A stretch of DNA of 64,000 bases from Omphalotus guepiniiformis (lineage: Eukaryota; Basidiomycota; Agaricomycetes; Agaricales; Omphalotaceae), in the NCBI GenBank assembly GCA_028554645.1, contig JAQOOI010000079.1:1922001-1986000 (forward strand), written 5' to 3'. Below the pieces are notes generated by a model. That model was given only the letters and a program-made list of their open reading frames with translations, did no database searches and had not been told where the DNA came from. Position numbers and translations under genes: made by a program. Below, piece after piece: positions 47,101-58,600 of the stretch; the stretch's first letter is position 1, and every line of letters starts with the position of its first letter.

Positions 47101-50100
47101 ATGCTGTTCAATGGAGTGAAAGGGTCCGCTAGGTTGAGGTTGAGCAAGCTGCGAGGATGTTGCAGGACGTATCATGACGAGTCGTTTGGATTTCGAAAGC
47201 CACCTGTTTTCGTATTTCCTGACTATAAGCTAAGCTCATTTCTGTTACCTTTAAATCAGTCTCTGAGGGTACTATAGATAATGACGCACAACTCGAGAAT
47301 CGCCATTACAACGCCGCTCTACTGCGTTATGTTGATTCTGTTAGAACTCATGGACATCGTGCTGCTAGAATTGATCCATTGGACTTGATTTCTCGTGAAT
47401 CGGAAGTGGCAGCGTTGAACCCGAGTCGGTATGGATTGAAGGATGGAAGTCAGAAGTATAATGTGAATGGAATTGTCTGGACGAATCCTGATGTCAACGC
47501 CCAGAGGGACGATACGGAAGAGTGGTGGACTTTGGATGAGATTACGAGGCATTTGAGAAATGTCTACGTTGGGCGGATTGCTTATGAGGTCTGTGTGTTG
47601 CCAAACTGTTTCTATCACTCGGAACTACATCTGATTTCAGTTCCACCTTAGTATATGCACTCTCAGTCTAAGACAGAACGACTTTGGTTTTCTCATCTTT
47701 TAGAATCAAACACTGTCCCCGCACCTGTAGATAATCAGCTCAAACAGCGAATTCATGGTTTACTCAGCCGCAGCGAAGTGTTCGATAATTTTCTGCAAGC
47801 TAAATTTCCCAACTTAAAACGCGTAAGTCAATGCCTGACAACGTGTCATTGGCTTACGTTTGCTCTTTCAGTACGCGTTAGAGGGCGGAGAATCGATGCT
47901 TCCTGCCTTGGACTCACTTTTCTCGTCCGCTGCTAAGAGTTCGTTTTTTGCATCATGCCGACGCGTTTCGTTCATGTTCTGATGAACGTTACATAGGTTC
48001 TGTCTCTCATATTATCATTGCAATGCCGCACCGCGGTCGATTGAATCTTCTGACCGACCCAGAACTCTTGCAATATTCCCCCACTGCTCTTTTCCACAAG
48101 ATCCGTGGTGGCGCAGAGTTCCCTGAAGAGTTTAACGTGGAGGGAGACGTTATCAGCCATTTAGGTGAATATACCTGGTCTCTGACGGTAGTTGCGCGGT
48201 TTCTCAACTTCGACAGTGTCATCTGCGTTCCTGCAATATGACAGTGCAAAAGACCCCATGAAGGTTTCGTTGCTGCCGAATCCGTCTCATTTAGGTGCAT
48301 TTCCCCATCGTATCATCAACGTCATAAACGCTAAACATGCGTTGCCTATAATGTAGAAGCAGTAGGCGCTGTAGCCCTTGGCAAAACCCGAGCGAAGCAG
48401 TACTCTCTATTAAAGACTCATCCGGACGATTGTCAGCTCGGCGATAAAGTAATGTGTGTACAGCTACACGGAGATGCGAGTTTCAGTGGTCAAGGAATTG
48501 TCATGGAGACGTTGGGTTTGAGCAATCTTCCACATTTTACGAGCGGAGGGACGGTGCATCTCGTTGTTGAGTAAGTCTTTCTATGGCTGGGTCTCTGTTC
48601 GATCTGCGACTAATATAACTTTTAATTCTAGTAACAAGTGAGTTCAATTGTATAAATCGAGGTGAATAGGCTCTCTAAGTTTGGACAATATTGGATACAC
48701 CACACCTATTGCGCAAGCACGGTCCTCGTTATACTGCTCCGACGTAGGCAAGATGATTAATGCGCCGGTGTTGCATGTGAATGGAGATTATCCTGAAGGT
48801 TTGGCGTTGTTCGTCTTCAGACACGAATTCAGAATCTGAACGCTGGTGATATAGATGTCGTCAAGGCCATGGATGTAGCTTTCAAATACAGGCAGTATTT
48901 CCGCAAGGTTTGTATTGTCATTCAGTGCCGCTATTTCCGTCTCACATGTTTGATTCAGGATATCATTGTGGACTTGTTGGTTTATCGTCGTTGGTATGTT
49001 TCCCTCGAACTCCGCGGTGAATGTTATGTTAATTCTACTTTCTCTGCGTAGGGGGTAAGCATGCAACATTTAGCATGTCTCCATCTTGTTAACTCTAGTG
49101 GTTAAAAGGCATAATGAACTTGACATTCCAAGCTTAACAAGCCCACTTATGTACGAAAAGATTTCTGCCCGTAAATCCGTTCCTCAGCTGTATGAAGAGA
49201 ATTTGATCGTACGTCCCCGAGATCCAAAACTTCTTTGTATTTCTTACCGAACACTATTATCTACTAGGCGCAAGGGGTACTTTCGGGAGAAGAAGTCCAA
49301 GCTATTCGTTCGCAATATCGAACCCAATTAGATTCAGCCCTCACCAAGACACCGGAGTATGTCCCTACCAAGGTGTCTATGTTGGAAGGACAGTGGCGTG
49401 ATATGGTCTGGCCTCAAAGCGAGAAGGCGGTGAAGGATCCGCAGACGGGTGTTGAGAAGGAGCTGTTGCTGAAGGTCGGGAAGGCTAGTGTTAAGATTCC
49501 GGATATGTTTGTGAGTAATTGGTTTCTTTGGAGCTACTGGGAACGGAGCTGATCTGTTTCTTTTCTTTTCTTTTTTTTTTGTTCCTAACCCTAACAGGAC
49601 ATACACCCCAAGCTTCAAAGGCATATCAAGAATCGTTTGCAAAGCATTGAAGCTGGAAAGGGGCTTGATTGGGCGACGGCTGAGGTTAGTGTGCTCTGCA
49701 TGTTCTAGAGTATCACAATGGCTTATATGTGCTCTCGGTTGTGTTCAGGCAATGGCGTTTGGTACCTTACTCCTCGAGGGCAATGATGTGCGGATTTCTG
49801 GCCAAGACGTAGGCAGAGGGACGTTCAGCCAAAGGCACGCTATGCTGGTAGATCAGAAAGACGAGAGTGTAGTTGTGCCTTTGAATGACGAGTTGAATGG
49901 CGAGGGAAAGCTGGAGTTGGCTAATAGTGCGCGATTTTCTTGTTATATGCGCATGGGCAGGTGCTGATGGTTTCTACCCCGATTGCCCAGGCTCTCTGAG
50001 CGAGATGGCGGTGCTTGGGTTCGAATTTGGTGCGAGTTGGGAGAGACCGAATTTACTGCCTATATGGGAAGCGCAGTTTGGTGATTTCTTTAATGGTGCA

Positions 50101-51108
50101 CAGGTGGGTACATGCGGACGTGTGTTGTTTCGATGAGTTGGCTGAGAGGTTGACTTTGTAGATCATCATTGATACTTTTGTATCATCTTCAGAGAGTACG
50201 TGTCGGTGTCTATATGCGTGCAACATTTACTGACTTTGCTTGTGTGTTTAGCGAAATGGCTCAAGCAAAGTGGTCTCATTATGCTCTTGCCTCATGGCTT
50301 GGATGGCGCTGGCCCAGAGCATTCGTCGTCAAGGTTAGAACGGTTCTTGCAGGTTGATTTTTTTTTGTCGATTTCTGCTAGCTGGTTTCTCATTCACTTT
50401 GTTTTGTATATAGTTAACAAACGACCGATATGACGCTATCAAACCTGTCAACATTAATATGCACGTTGTATTCCCCACAACTCCCGCGCAGTACTTCCAC
50501 CTGCTGCGCCGGCAGATGAAGAGAAATTATAGGAAGCCGTTGATCGTGGCTGCACCGAAAGGGCTACTGCGTCTTTCTGTGAGCTCTACCTCTACCTCTC
50601 CTGCACTTCTTGAGCACTTTCCAATTGACTACCGCTATAGGCTGCGGCATCTTCACTATCAGATCTAGAACCCGGTTCATCGTTCAAACCCGTCCTTCCT
50701 GACCCCCTTGGGAACGAAGCTACTGCAAAACGGGTTGTAGTACTGTCTGGCAAGATTTATTATGACTTGATAAAGGAGCGTCAGGCGCGCGGGCTAACTG
50801 ATGTTGTGTCTTTCATTCGGTTGGAGGAATTGGCACCATTTCCGTTTGAGGAGTTATCTCAGGTTTTTGGGCGATATAATGATGATGCGAGGAAAGAAGT
50901 GTATCATCTCCAGGAAGAGCCTAGGAACCAAGGAGCTTGGACGCATGTGAAGGATAGGATTGGGTGGGTGTTGGAGGAAGGTAGCGTTATTGGTGGAAGA
51001 GTTAAGTATTTGGGGAGAAAGGAGAGTGCGTTGCCTGCTCCTGGAGTTGGGAAGATGTATAAAGAGCAACAGCAGGCGGTTATTGATTCTGCGTTCGCTG
51101 GACTTTGA
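47101..51108 (+). CDS. 2-oxoadipate dehydrogenase E1 (DHTKD1-like), mitochondrial
   Basis: Thiamine-diphosphate E1 that decarboxylates 2-oxoadipate in lysine and tryptophan breakdown, in the matrix. ATG 47101 opens a basic presequence ([20 protein letters not shown]) leading to [13 protein letters not shown]. Splicing then gives the 2-oxoglutarate-dehydrogenase family order: [99 protein letters not shown] and [20 protein letters not shown]. After that come [81 protein letters not shown] and [20 protein letters not shown]. The C-terminus is [20 protein letters not shown]. About 16 introns, mostly in consistent phase, and no internal stop. The shorter length and start fit DHTKD1 more than OGDH, but the substrate is inferred. 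Confidence 0.85.
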
Positions 51109-51304
51109 GAACTGTAATATTATTTGTCAATCCTGCATTGCATTCGTTCAATTTGCTTTGTTCGACTTCTTTGTACCCTGGTGCTGAGCTGACTTGCCAG
51201 CACAAGCGCCTGGTGACCTCCGGTGACTCGTGGATTCTAACTTCATTTTGTAACGTCGGTACTTATGAGGGGTGCGATGATTTCGAAAGCAAGTTGTTCT
51301 ATAG

Positions 51305-51322
51305 TAGGTAGGTAGGTAGGTA
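51305..51322. repeat. (TAGG)n microsatellite
   Basis: AGTAGGTAGGTAGGTAGG-type run just after the DHTKD1-like gene. No function is implied. Confidence 0.8.
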
Positions 51323-51772
51323 GTATATTGACCGGCTCAGGTCCAAGTGCTGAAACGCCGAAAATTCTCTGGTTTTGCGTAAACTTTGTGTGGCCTTTTC
51401 CATATACCTCAGTCGTTCTAGACGAAAAGTATTATCTTAAGTTTGACGAAAGCGAGATAAAGAAAAAAGAAATAACGCACTTATGTAAATTCTGCAATCA
51501 TGGCAACAAGATGGCCATAAGCGGCATAGCCTGTTGAACCTCAATTATTCGTGAAACAGGATACGCACTTAGAGCGTGGGCGATGTCTTTGACGCTGACT
51601 AGACATTCCAGGAGATGTGCAAGAGTATATGTGGAGGATGTAATTGTAAAGGGATGAGAAGGGGAGAAAAGGGAGGACCCATTTCGCGTGATTTTGGCGT
51701 GACGCGGTATCACGTGACTGGGTGTACCACAAGTCACATAGCGTGACTTTCTCTCCTCTGCTCTCAACCTCC

Positions 51773-54436
51773 ATGTCGTCTTCGAAACATTCTTCAATGG
51801 CGCGGACGCCCTCCTCTCCCTCCTCTTTCGAGCTGATGGAACGACCTCACTCTATGAACAGTGTGCTACGCACACCGGAGAAAGCATCGGGCTCAAACCC
51901 CATGTCGACATCCAGCATCAACAGCACTCCTCACAACCTCGGCCTTACGGATCATATCACCCATGAGCGAAACCATACTCGCAAAGACTATCATCCCTTT
52001 CTCGCTCACGACATCTCCGGTACCAAAGAGGTTGCTGTAGAGCCGTTCATGTCAACGGTGCTGCACATGGCCAGCGTCACGGCTGACGAACAGACAGCTC
52101 TACAATCCATAATCGACTCCATTGAATTTGACGGATTAATAGACACCTACTGCTCAGAGACTACGAAGGAGCAGGACCGCTATCCCCGCTTCGTCAATCT
52201 CGTCAACTACGCCGTTGACAAAATGGTCGAGCATAACATCACACCAAACTCACTGGAGTTCAAAGTATGTGTCAATGACCCTAGGAACATGTATGGGTCA
52301 TATTCCATTCGAAGTCCGGATACGCTTGGAGTGAAGAAAGCGGCGGTGGAGAGCCGGTTGGGGGAAGGCAAGGAAATAAAGGAGGCGCTACAAATTCCAC
52401 CCTCCCAGCGATACAGATGGTCGGACGTGCTCACGTTCATGGAGTTCAAGAGGAGTTTGCGGCAGATTTCTCGTGATGGTCAGACTTCCAATGTTGGGGA
52501 AGCCAGTAAAGGTGCGCGAGGTTCTCTGTCGTGTCATCCAGTTTCCTATTTATCCTCGTCATCAGGAAAAGCGAAAGCCGATGTCAGGAAAGCCAGTAAA
52601 GGTGCGTTAGGTTCTTGTCATTTAATTTCCTATTCATCCTCGTCATCAGGGAAAGCGAAAGCCGGACCATCGTCTTTGGGCTCCAGCCAGACGTCATCAA
52701 GGAAAGTGAAAGCCGATGTCAGAAAAGCCAGTAAAGGTGCGCGAGGTTCTTCGTCGTGTCATCTATTCTCCTATTCATCCTCGTCATAAGGAAAAGCGAA
52801 AGCCGAACCGTCGTCTTTGGGCTCCAGTCAGATACACCACAAGCCACGTTTAAACAGCAGAACTTCGGCATCTGGCTCGACGTCAGCGGTCAAGACTCCA
52901 TCCGTCATAGAACGTTCGGCTCCTGGAAGTCTAGCTTCCGACGACACTGGCTCGAATAGCTTGAAGCGCACCTTCGATGAGTCTGGACTCACTGGATCTT
53001 CTGAGCAGCGAGCGAAGAGATTGAGAGAGGACGAGAACGATTGCTACCTCCAGTGTGCAAGCTACGCCCTCGAGATGTTCAATAGAGGCGGCATACGCAC
53101 GCACGTCGTAGGCGCGCTAGTCAAAGACGACAACCTAGAACTTCTCCTCTACACTCGGTCAGGCAACCTCCGCTCCGCCTCATTCTCCTTTGTCAGAGAT
53201 CCTCTCATTTTTCTTCGGGTCATCTTAGCGTTCACCCGGCTTACTCCTTCGCAGTGGGGTCATTTTGATCGACTAGAACCAATGACGAGTGTACCACCAC
53301 TTGATCACGTAGCTGTGCGGAGGGACAAAGGCATTTTTGAAGGGCAAGTTCTTCATCTAAAGAATCTAGACCTTACGGTGGATAAGATCTTGGTGTATCC
53401 CCGCGGCCTGATTGGACGTGGGACATGGGTCTTGAGAGGACAGAGCGATCGTTGGTCTGGGATGTCGGTGGTCATCAAGATCTCTTTTCCCGCCCAAAGC
53501 CGTACTTCGGAACTCGTTTTCATCGAAACCGCTACAAATTATGCTAAACAGCATGGCCACGAGTGGGTCTTGGATCATCTCCCTCATCTTCTTCACTCGG
53601 AGGATGTCGCGCTCGAAACCACATCTTTCAGTTCTCTATTTGGAGACGATTTCGAAGAAAGGGTTATGAGGGTCATGGTCTTCGAGGAACTGAGGCCCAT
53701 CACGCATCTGGCTAATGCTGCGTCGTTCGGAAAGGCATTCGTGGATACTGTAAAATGTGAGGCTTGTTTTTCTTGTGTGTATACACCATCAGCTCATCTT
53801 CTGTATTGACTAGGCCATGAGTGGTTAGTCACTTATCCGAAGATTCTTCATCGCGACATTAGTGTCAACAACCTGATGTACCGTACGAAAGAGGACGGGA
53901 CTGTCTGCGGCGTCCTGAACGATTATGATCTCGCTCGACTCTTGACCATTGAGGATCCACAGCCTTCGTCCAAACAACGTACGGGGACAAAACCATTTGT
54001 GGCTATCGATCTTTTGACTGTCACGTCACAGCCCATTTTACATCGTGTTAGACACGATCTCGAATCGTTCTTCTACGTTTTCGCCTGGGTGATATGCCGG
54101 TACCACAATGGCGCAGAGATTGCGAGCCCTCCTTTTGAAATGTGGGCAGAAGGCACTTGGGAAACTGTGGCGGACAAAAAATTTAATTTTGTTGGTCATG
54201 AGAGGGGCCGTAAGTCAATTGTAGTAACGGAGGAGTATGCGTCGCTACTCCCTAGCCTGCTCTCAATGAGGACATTATTAGGCAAAGCGTTTGCCCAGCA
54301 GAATGAAGCAGCCGATACGGCTAATTCAACCTTCGATCTGGATACTTTGGGTGGATACATCACTTATACCAAGTACCATGAAATCTTCACGCAATTCCCT
54401 CCCTATCGCGTCCATCAGTCGGTCAACACCCACTAG
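51773..54436 (+). CDS. FunK1 fungal-type protein kinase
   Basis: ATG 51773 ([20 protein letters not shown]). The N-terminal FunK1 region includes [20 protein letters not shown], a Ser/Lys linker made of tandem repeats at about 52,493-52,830, and [20 protein letters not shown] with [17 protein letters not shown]. The kinase core follows: [11 protein letters not shown] with VVIKISF (Lys of subdomain II), [13 protein letters not shown], the catalytic [12 protein letters not shown], and [10 protein letters not shown] in place of [14 protein letters not shown] and [14 protein letters not shown] are hallmark FunK1 motifs. An in-frame TAA at 52787-52789 falls inside what looks like a 54-nt intron (52737-52790). 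With introns 52512-52565, 52602-52649, 52737-52790 and 53757-53813 removed, one 816-residue frame results. It lies between DHTKD1 and a decayed copy of the DHTKD1 3' end. Confidence 0.85.
52493..52830 (+). repeat. Tandemly repeated exon-plus-intron unit in FunK1
   Basis: Three copies of a unit consist of GCCAGTAAAG, an intron-like GTGCG...AG stretch, then GAAAAGCGAAAGCC or GGAAAGCGAAAGCC. The putative introns share CTATTTATCC or CTATTCATCC near the 3' end and end CGTCATCAG, CGTCATCAG and CGTCATAAG. The exon part of copies two and three is extended by a CGTCTTTGGGCTCCAG segment. All three intron-like stretches have lengths divisible by three (54, 48 and 54 nt), and only the third contains an in-frame stop. 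Confidence 0.75.
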
Positions 54437-54609
54437 TATATGTACTATTCCTTCATCACTGTGTATAACCCGCGCAAAGGATATCTTTCTCATCATGACA
54501 AATACGACATGCATTTACGACTTAGACTACGTTATTTTTCTGTTTTCGTTGTTATACCTTCTACCTTTTTCCTTGCTTTTTCTCAATTTAGCTATGCATT
54601 GCTTTCCAT

Positions 54610-55577
54610 CCTTTGTGTGTTTAGCGAAATGGCTCAAGCAAAGGGGTCTCATTATGCTCTTGCCTCGTGGCTTGGATGGCGCTGGCCCAGAGCATTCGTC
54701 GTCAAGGTTGGAACGGTTCTTGCAGGTCGGTTTCTTTGTGTCGATTTCTGCTAGCTGGCCCCTCATTCACTTTGTTTTGTACATAGTTAACAAATGACCG
54801 ATATGACGCTACCGAACCTGTCGACATTAACCATGCACGTTGTATTCCCGACACTCCCGCGCAGTACTTCCACCTGCTGCGCCGGCAATGAAGAGGACTT
54901 ATAGGCCGTTGATCGTGGCTGCACCGAAAGGGCTACTGCGTCTTTCTGTGAGTTCTACCCCTACCTCTCCTGCACTTCTTGAGCATTCCCCAATTGACAA
55001 CCTCTACAGGCTGCGGCATCTTCATTTATCAGACCTAGAACTCGATTGATCGTTCAAACCTGTCCTTCCTGACCCCCTTGGGAACGAAGCTACCGCAAAA
55101 CGGGTTGTAGTACCGTCTGGCAAGATTTATTATGACTTGATAAAGGAGCGTCAGGCGCGCGGGCTCACTGATGTTGTGACTTTCATTCGGTTGGAGGAAT
55201 TGGCGCCATTTCCGTTTGAAGAGTTATCTGAGGTTTATGGGCGAAATGACGATTTATTATCTCCAGGAAGAGCCGAGGAATCAAGGAGCTTGGACGCATG
55301 TGAAGGATAGGATCGGGTGGGTGTTGGAGGAAGGTAGCGTTTCTGGTCGAAGAGTTAAGTATTTGGGGAGCAAGGAGAGCGCGTTGCCTGCTCCTGGAGT
55401 TGGGAAGATGAGGCGGTTACTAGTATTGATTCTGCGTTCGCTGGACTTTAAGAGGAAATTATATATGTAATGTTAATTGTACAAGCTGCCATCGCATTCG
55501 TTAAATTTGCTTTGTTCGACTTTTTTGTATGCTGGTGCTGACTTGCCAGTACAAGCGCTCGGGTGACTCATGGATTC
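54610..55577 (+). pseudogene. Decayed copy of the DHTKD1-like gene 3' end
   Basis: This is close to identical to 50,236-51,237. It starts at TTGTGTGTTTAGCGAAATGG, the end of an intron, and runs through the C-terminal exons into the 3' flank. Damage relative to the source includes small deletions around 54,850 and 54,885-54,905 that shift the frame. A stretch of about 20 bp is lost near 55,240-55,260, and the end near 55,410-55,450 is rearranged. The first five or so exonic stretches still read [18 protein letters not shown] and [14 protein letters not shown]. There is no start codon region and no promoter, so a functional product is unlikely. Confidence 0.85.
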
Positions 55578-55671
55578 GCGATTGAGCGGTTGGGCGCTTA
55601 TGTAGATGAAACCTCAACCACGTTTCTAGAGTTACCTCGGTCGTTTTGTTTACTATCACACTAGCTCCCTA

Positions 55672-58600
55672 ATGATCCAGATATGCCGTGCAGAGGACGG
55701 ACAATTATTTCAGGTAGGGTCCGAGTCTATTGTATGCTCGAGAGACGTCGCTGAATTGATACGTTCAGAGTAATGCTTCACTTCGAGATATCGAACGGTT
55801 AGCGCTCGGCTCGATTAAAGGAAAGACAAAAGCTGACGATAATCAACGACAGTAATGGAAGTCTAGAGCAGTTTCTTCAGCAAGAGACGGGAATTGAAGC
55901 AGGGGCCATTCTTGCATATCTTACGGACGGTCGACGGTTAACCACTCAAAACATTCGTGAATTAGCGGGCTCACAAGACCAGGTACGGAATCACAGTTCT
56001 CCGTACAGACAACTCGCTGACTTTTGATGCATACATTCAGTCTATCTTCGTATTTAACAAATACTATCTAGACTATGATTTGGAAGAAGTCCTACGAGAC
56101 TTGACGGTAGAGCCACCACTACAACCTCCAATAGAAGGTGTGTTATTGTGTAGTGAGACTCAAGCATCTGTGATAATATCTTTACAGAAAGCATTGCTGC
56201 CACTCCACCACTCCGTCCTTCCCATTTAGCAACATCCTATTTGCGCGTCGCGCACACCCACTATGATTACATCAATAACCTTGCCGTTTCCCTACAATAC
56301 CAAGCTGAGGCAACCCGGATAGCTTCACGTAACCTCGACATGTATGTCTTAGCTATCGTCGACCCGTTTGAAAGCATCGCGTCTAGCTCGAGGACCGAGC
56401 TATCGAAACAGGCGTCATTGCTGGCAGGTCTAGAAGCAGATTTGGAAATTATTAGCAGGGTCAAGATACACACTGAGCTCGTAAGCGCGAAAATGAGGAA
56501 AGCTATTGAGGCTGGGGGGAAGCATCGGACGTTGGGAGATTATGTGTCGAATGTCAAGATGAGGCAGGTCGCGGAGAGTTGTACTCAGGCACATAGTGAG
56601 TTCGTCGTTTTGATTGGATCGTGCAACGTTGTTGAAACTTCAATAGATATTCTTCAGTCTCGGTTTAATGAAATGGAGCAAGCTGTGCTGAGGCTTAGGG
56701 AAGGAACCGATTCTGTCCGTGTCACGGTCACCTCAACTAAGTAAGGTCTCTATATTGTCAAATCTTTACCATCTCCTGATTGTTTATAGGTTGCTAGACG
56801 ATGCGGATGCTTGTCTTCGTCGTGCCCGCGACAATTTTGACAAGATTTCTGACACGGCAGCTTCACTCGAAAGTCGTATATTCTTTCTCTTCCTTCCGAC
56901 CAGCCAGTCTGACTCTCTGTCCAGGTCCTAATCCAGACTCGGATGGCATGCTACACGGTATTGAGCTACTAGTTTGTCCTTCCAACGTCGTGCTCATTGA
57001 TATTGCAGAACTCAAGTGTCTAGACTCGAATCTCCGTGATGAACTCAAATTCATGGTCGATGTTAAGAACGCTTTCACTCGGCAGAGCATTACTGCCCTC
57101 CGCCGCATCAGTGCTCTGAACAATGACATGGTGCAAATACCACCTGCACTCGCTGCTCTTCAGGCTAGTTTCAAGAAAAAGAACAGTTTCCCGCATATAC
57201 AGAGGCTGCATAAGATGCTTTATGCATACGGTGCAACTGTTGTGGAAATTGTGAGAAGGAAAGAGTTTTGTGAGTCGAACCTCTTTGTACATGATTGCAT
57301 GCCCACTTATTTGCTAGCGAGATTCTTCCATCAGAGAGCGCAGAGTATCCTCGATGTCATGGCCAAGCTATCGTGAGCGTTTGTGACTTTGCTTTTTATC
57401 GTCGAGAAGTAATGCCCTTTTTTAGATCAAGCGAGCGTAAGAGACGGCAGGTCTATCGTAGCGAGATTTATGGCCAGCTCCCTTTCGAAACAGAGGGGAT
57501 GGACGTAGATCCTGTGCCTATGATTGATTTCTCCTCTTCTTTGGGAGGCGCCGATGGAGATGAGAAGTACTCACTTGAGAGAGCTGATGTCGACGGTAGG
57601 TTCGCTGTGATCTGGGTTCAAGCATTTGCTGAACTCGCTCTAGGCCTCCTACATGTTCTCGATGACCTGGAGCAATTCTCTCGCTCGACTAATGACGGTG
57701 CTGCCCTCAGCGCTGTTCGAGAATGTCGTGTTTCTCTGGAAAAACTCATCTTGAAGATGGATAGCTTGGAGGCTGGATTTGATAAGATTGCTGAGCGCTC
57801 ATGTAAGATTAAGTATAAGCAGTCTAACTTCATTTACTAACGCCGGTCCTTATATGCTTAGTGCTTTCCGCTTCCCGCATTTCTCATTCACGGCGGAGAT
57901 GTGAGTTGTTACTCTCGACATAATGGATATTGGTCATTGCTTGCTAATTGGTCATGGTATTTTCTTGCATACTTAGCTTACGAAGCTGATGAACAAATGT
58001 ACCAAGAAGTGGTTGACCAGCTACGCGCTACTCAGGATTCCAAGGCTCATCAAGAAGCGCAGTTCCAGGAGGAACGGACCGGGCTCAAAGGGGAGATCCA
58101 TCGACTGCAATCCGATCTCAGAGAAGCCGACACACAAATCACTGGCGAACGTGAAAGGACAGATAGGCTGGAGAGGGAGCTGCACCAAGTAAAGGCACAA
58201 CTCGAAAGCGAGTCAACTGCAAGGCGAATCATGGAAGAGAGATTGCAGGAACGTTCGAAAGATATGGAGCAACAGCGAGTGGAGTTGGAGAATGCATTGG
58301 GTGATGTGACGGAGCAGACAAGGATCTCTGAAATGCTTCGAACGGAAATGGCCCGAGTTCGTTTGGAATTTGCTGATGTCAAGGAGCTTGAGGAGCGTAA
58401 TTCGCAGAAGATGTCGACTTTGTTGGATGAACAAGAGGTTAATCTGCGGAAGCTGGAGGAAGCGCGCGCTAGAGGAGAAGATTTGGAAGAGCAGATTCGG
58501 AATGCAAGGAAAGAGAGCGAGGATGTGAAAGATGCGTTGAGGAAATCGGGAGAAGAGAAGGAGAGGCTCTTGAAGTTGCAAGCTTCCGAACACGATCGTG

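Noticed and set aside
47101..51108. Frameshifts in the DHTKD1-like gene suggested by its broken open frames
   Set aside because: Each break is explained by a short GT-AG intron that restores family sequence; only the first intron (after FGFRKPP) has uncertain borders.
52737..52790. Premature TAA making FunK1 a pseudogene
   Set aside because: The stop sits in a stretch with good donor and acceptor that matches two sister copies; its removal keeps phase and gives one full-length kinase. Kept as an alternative in the findings.
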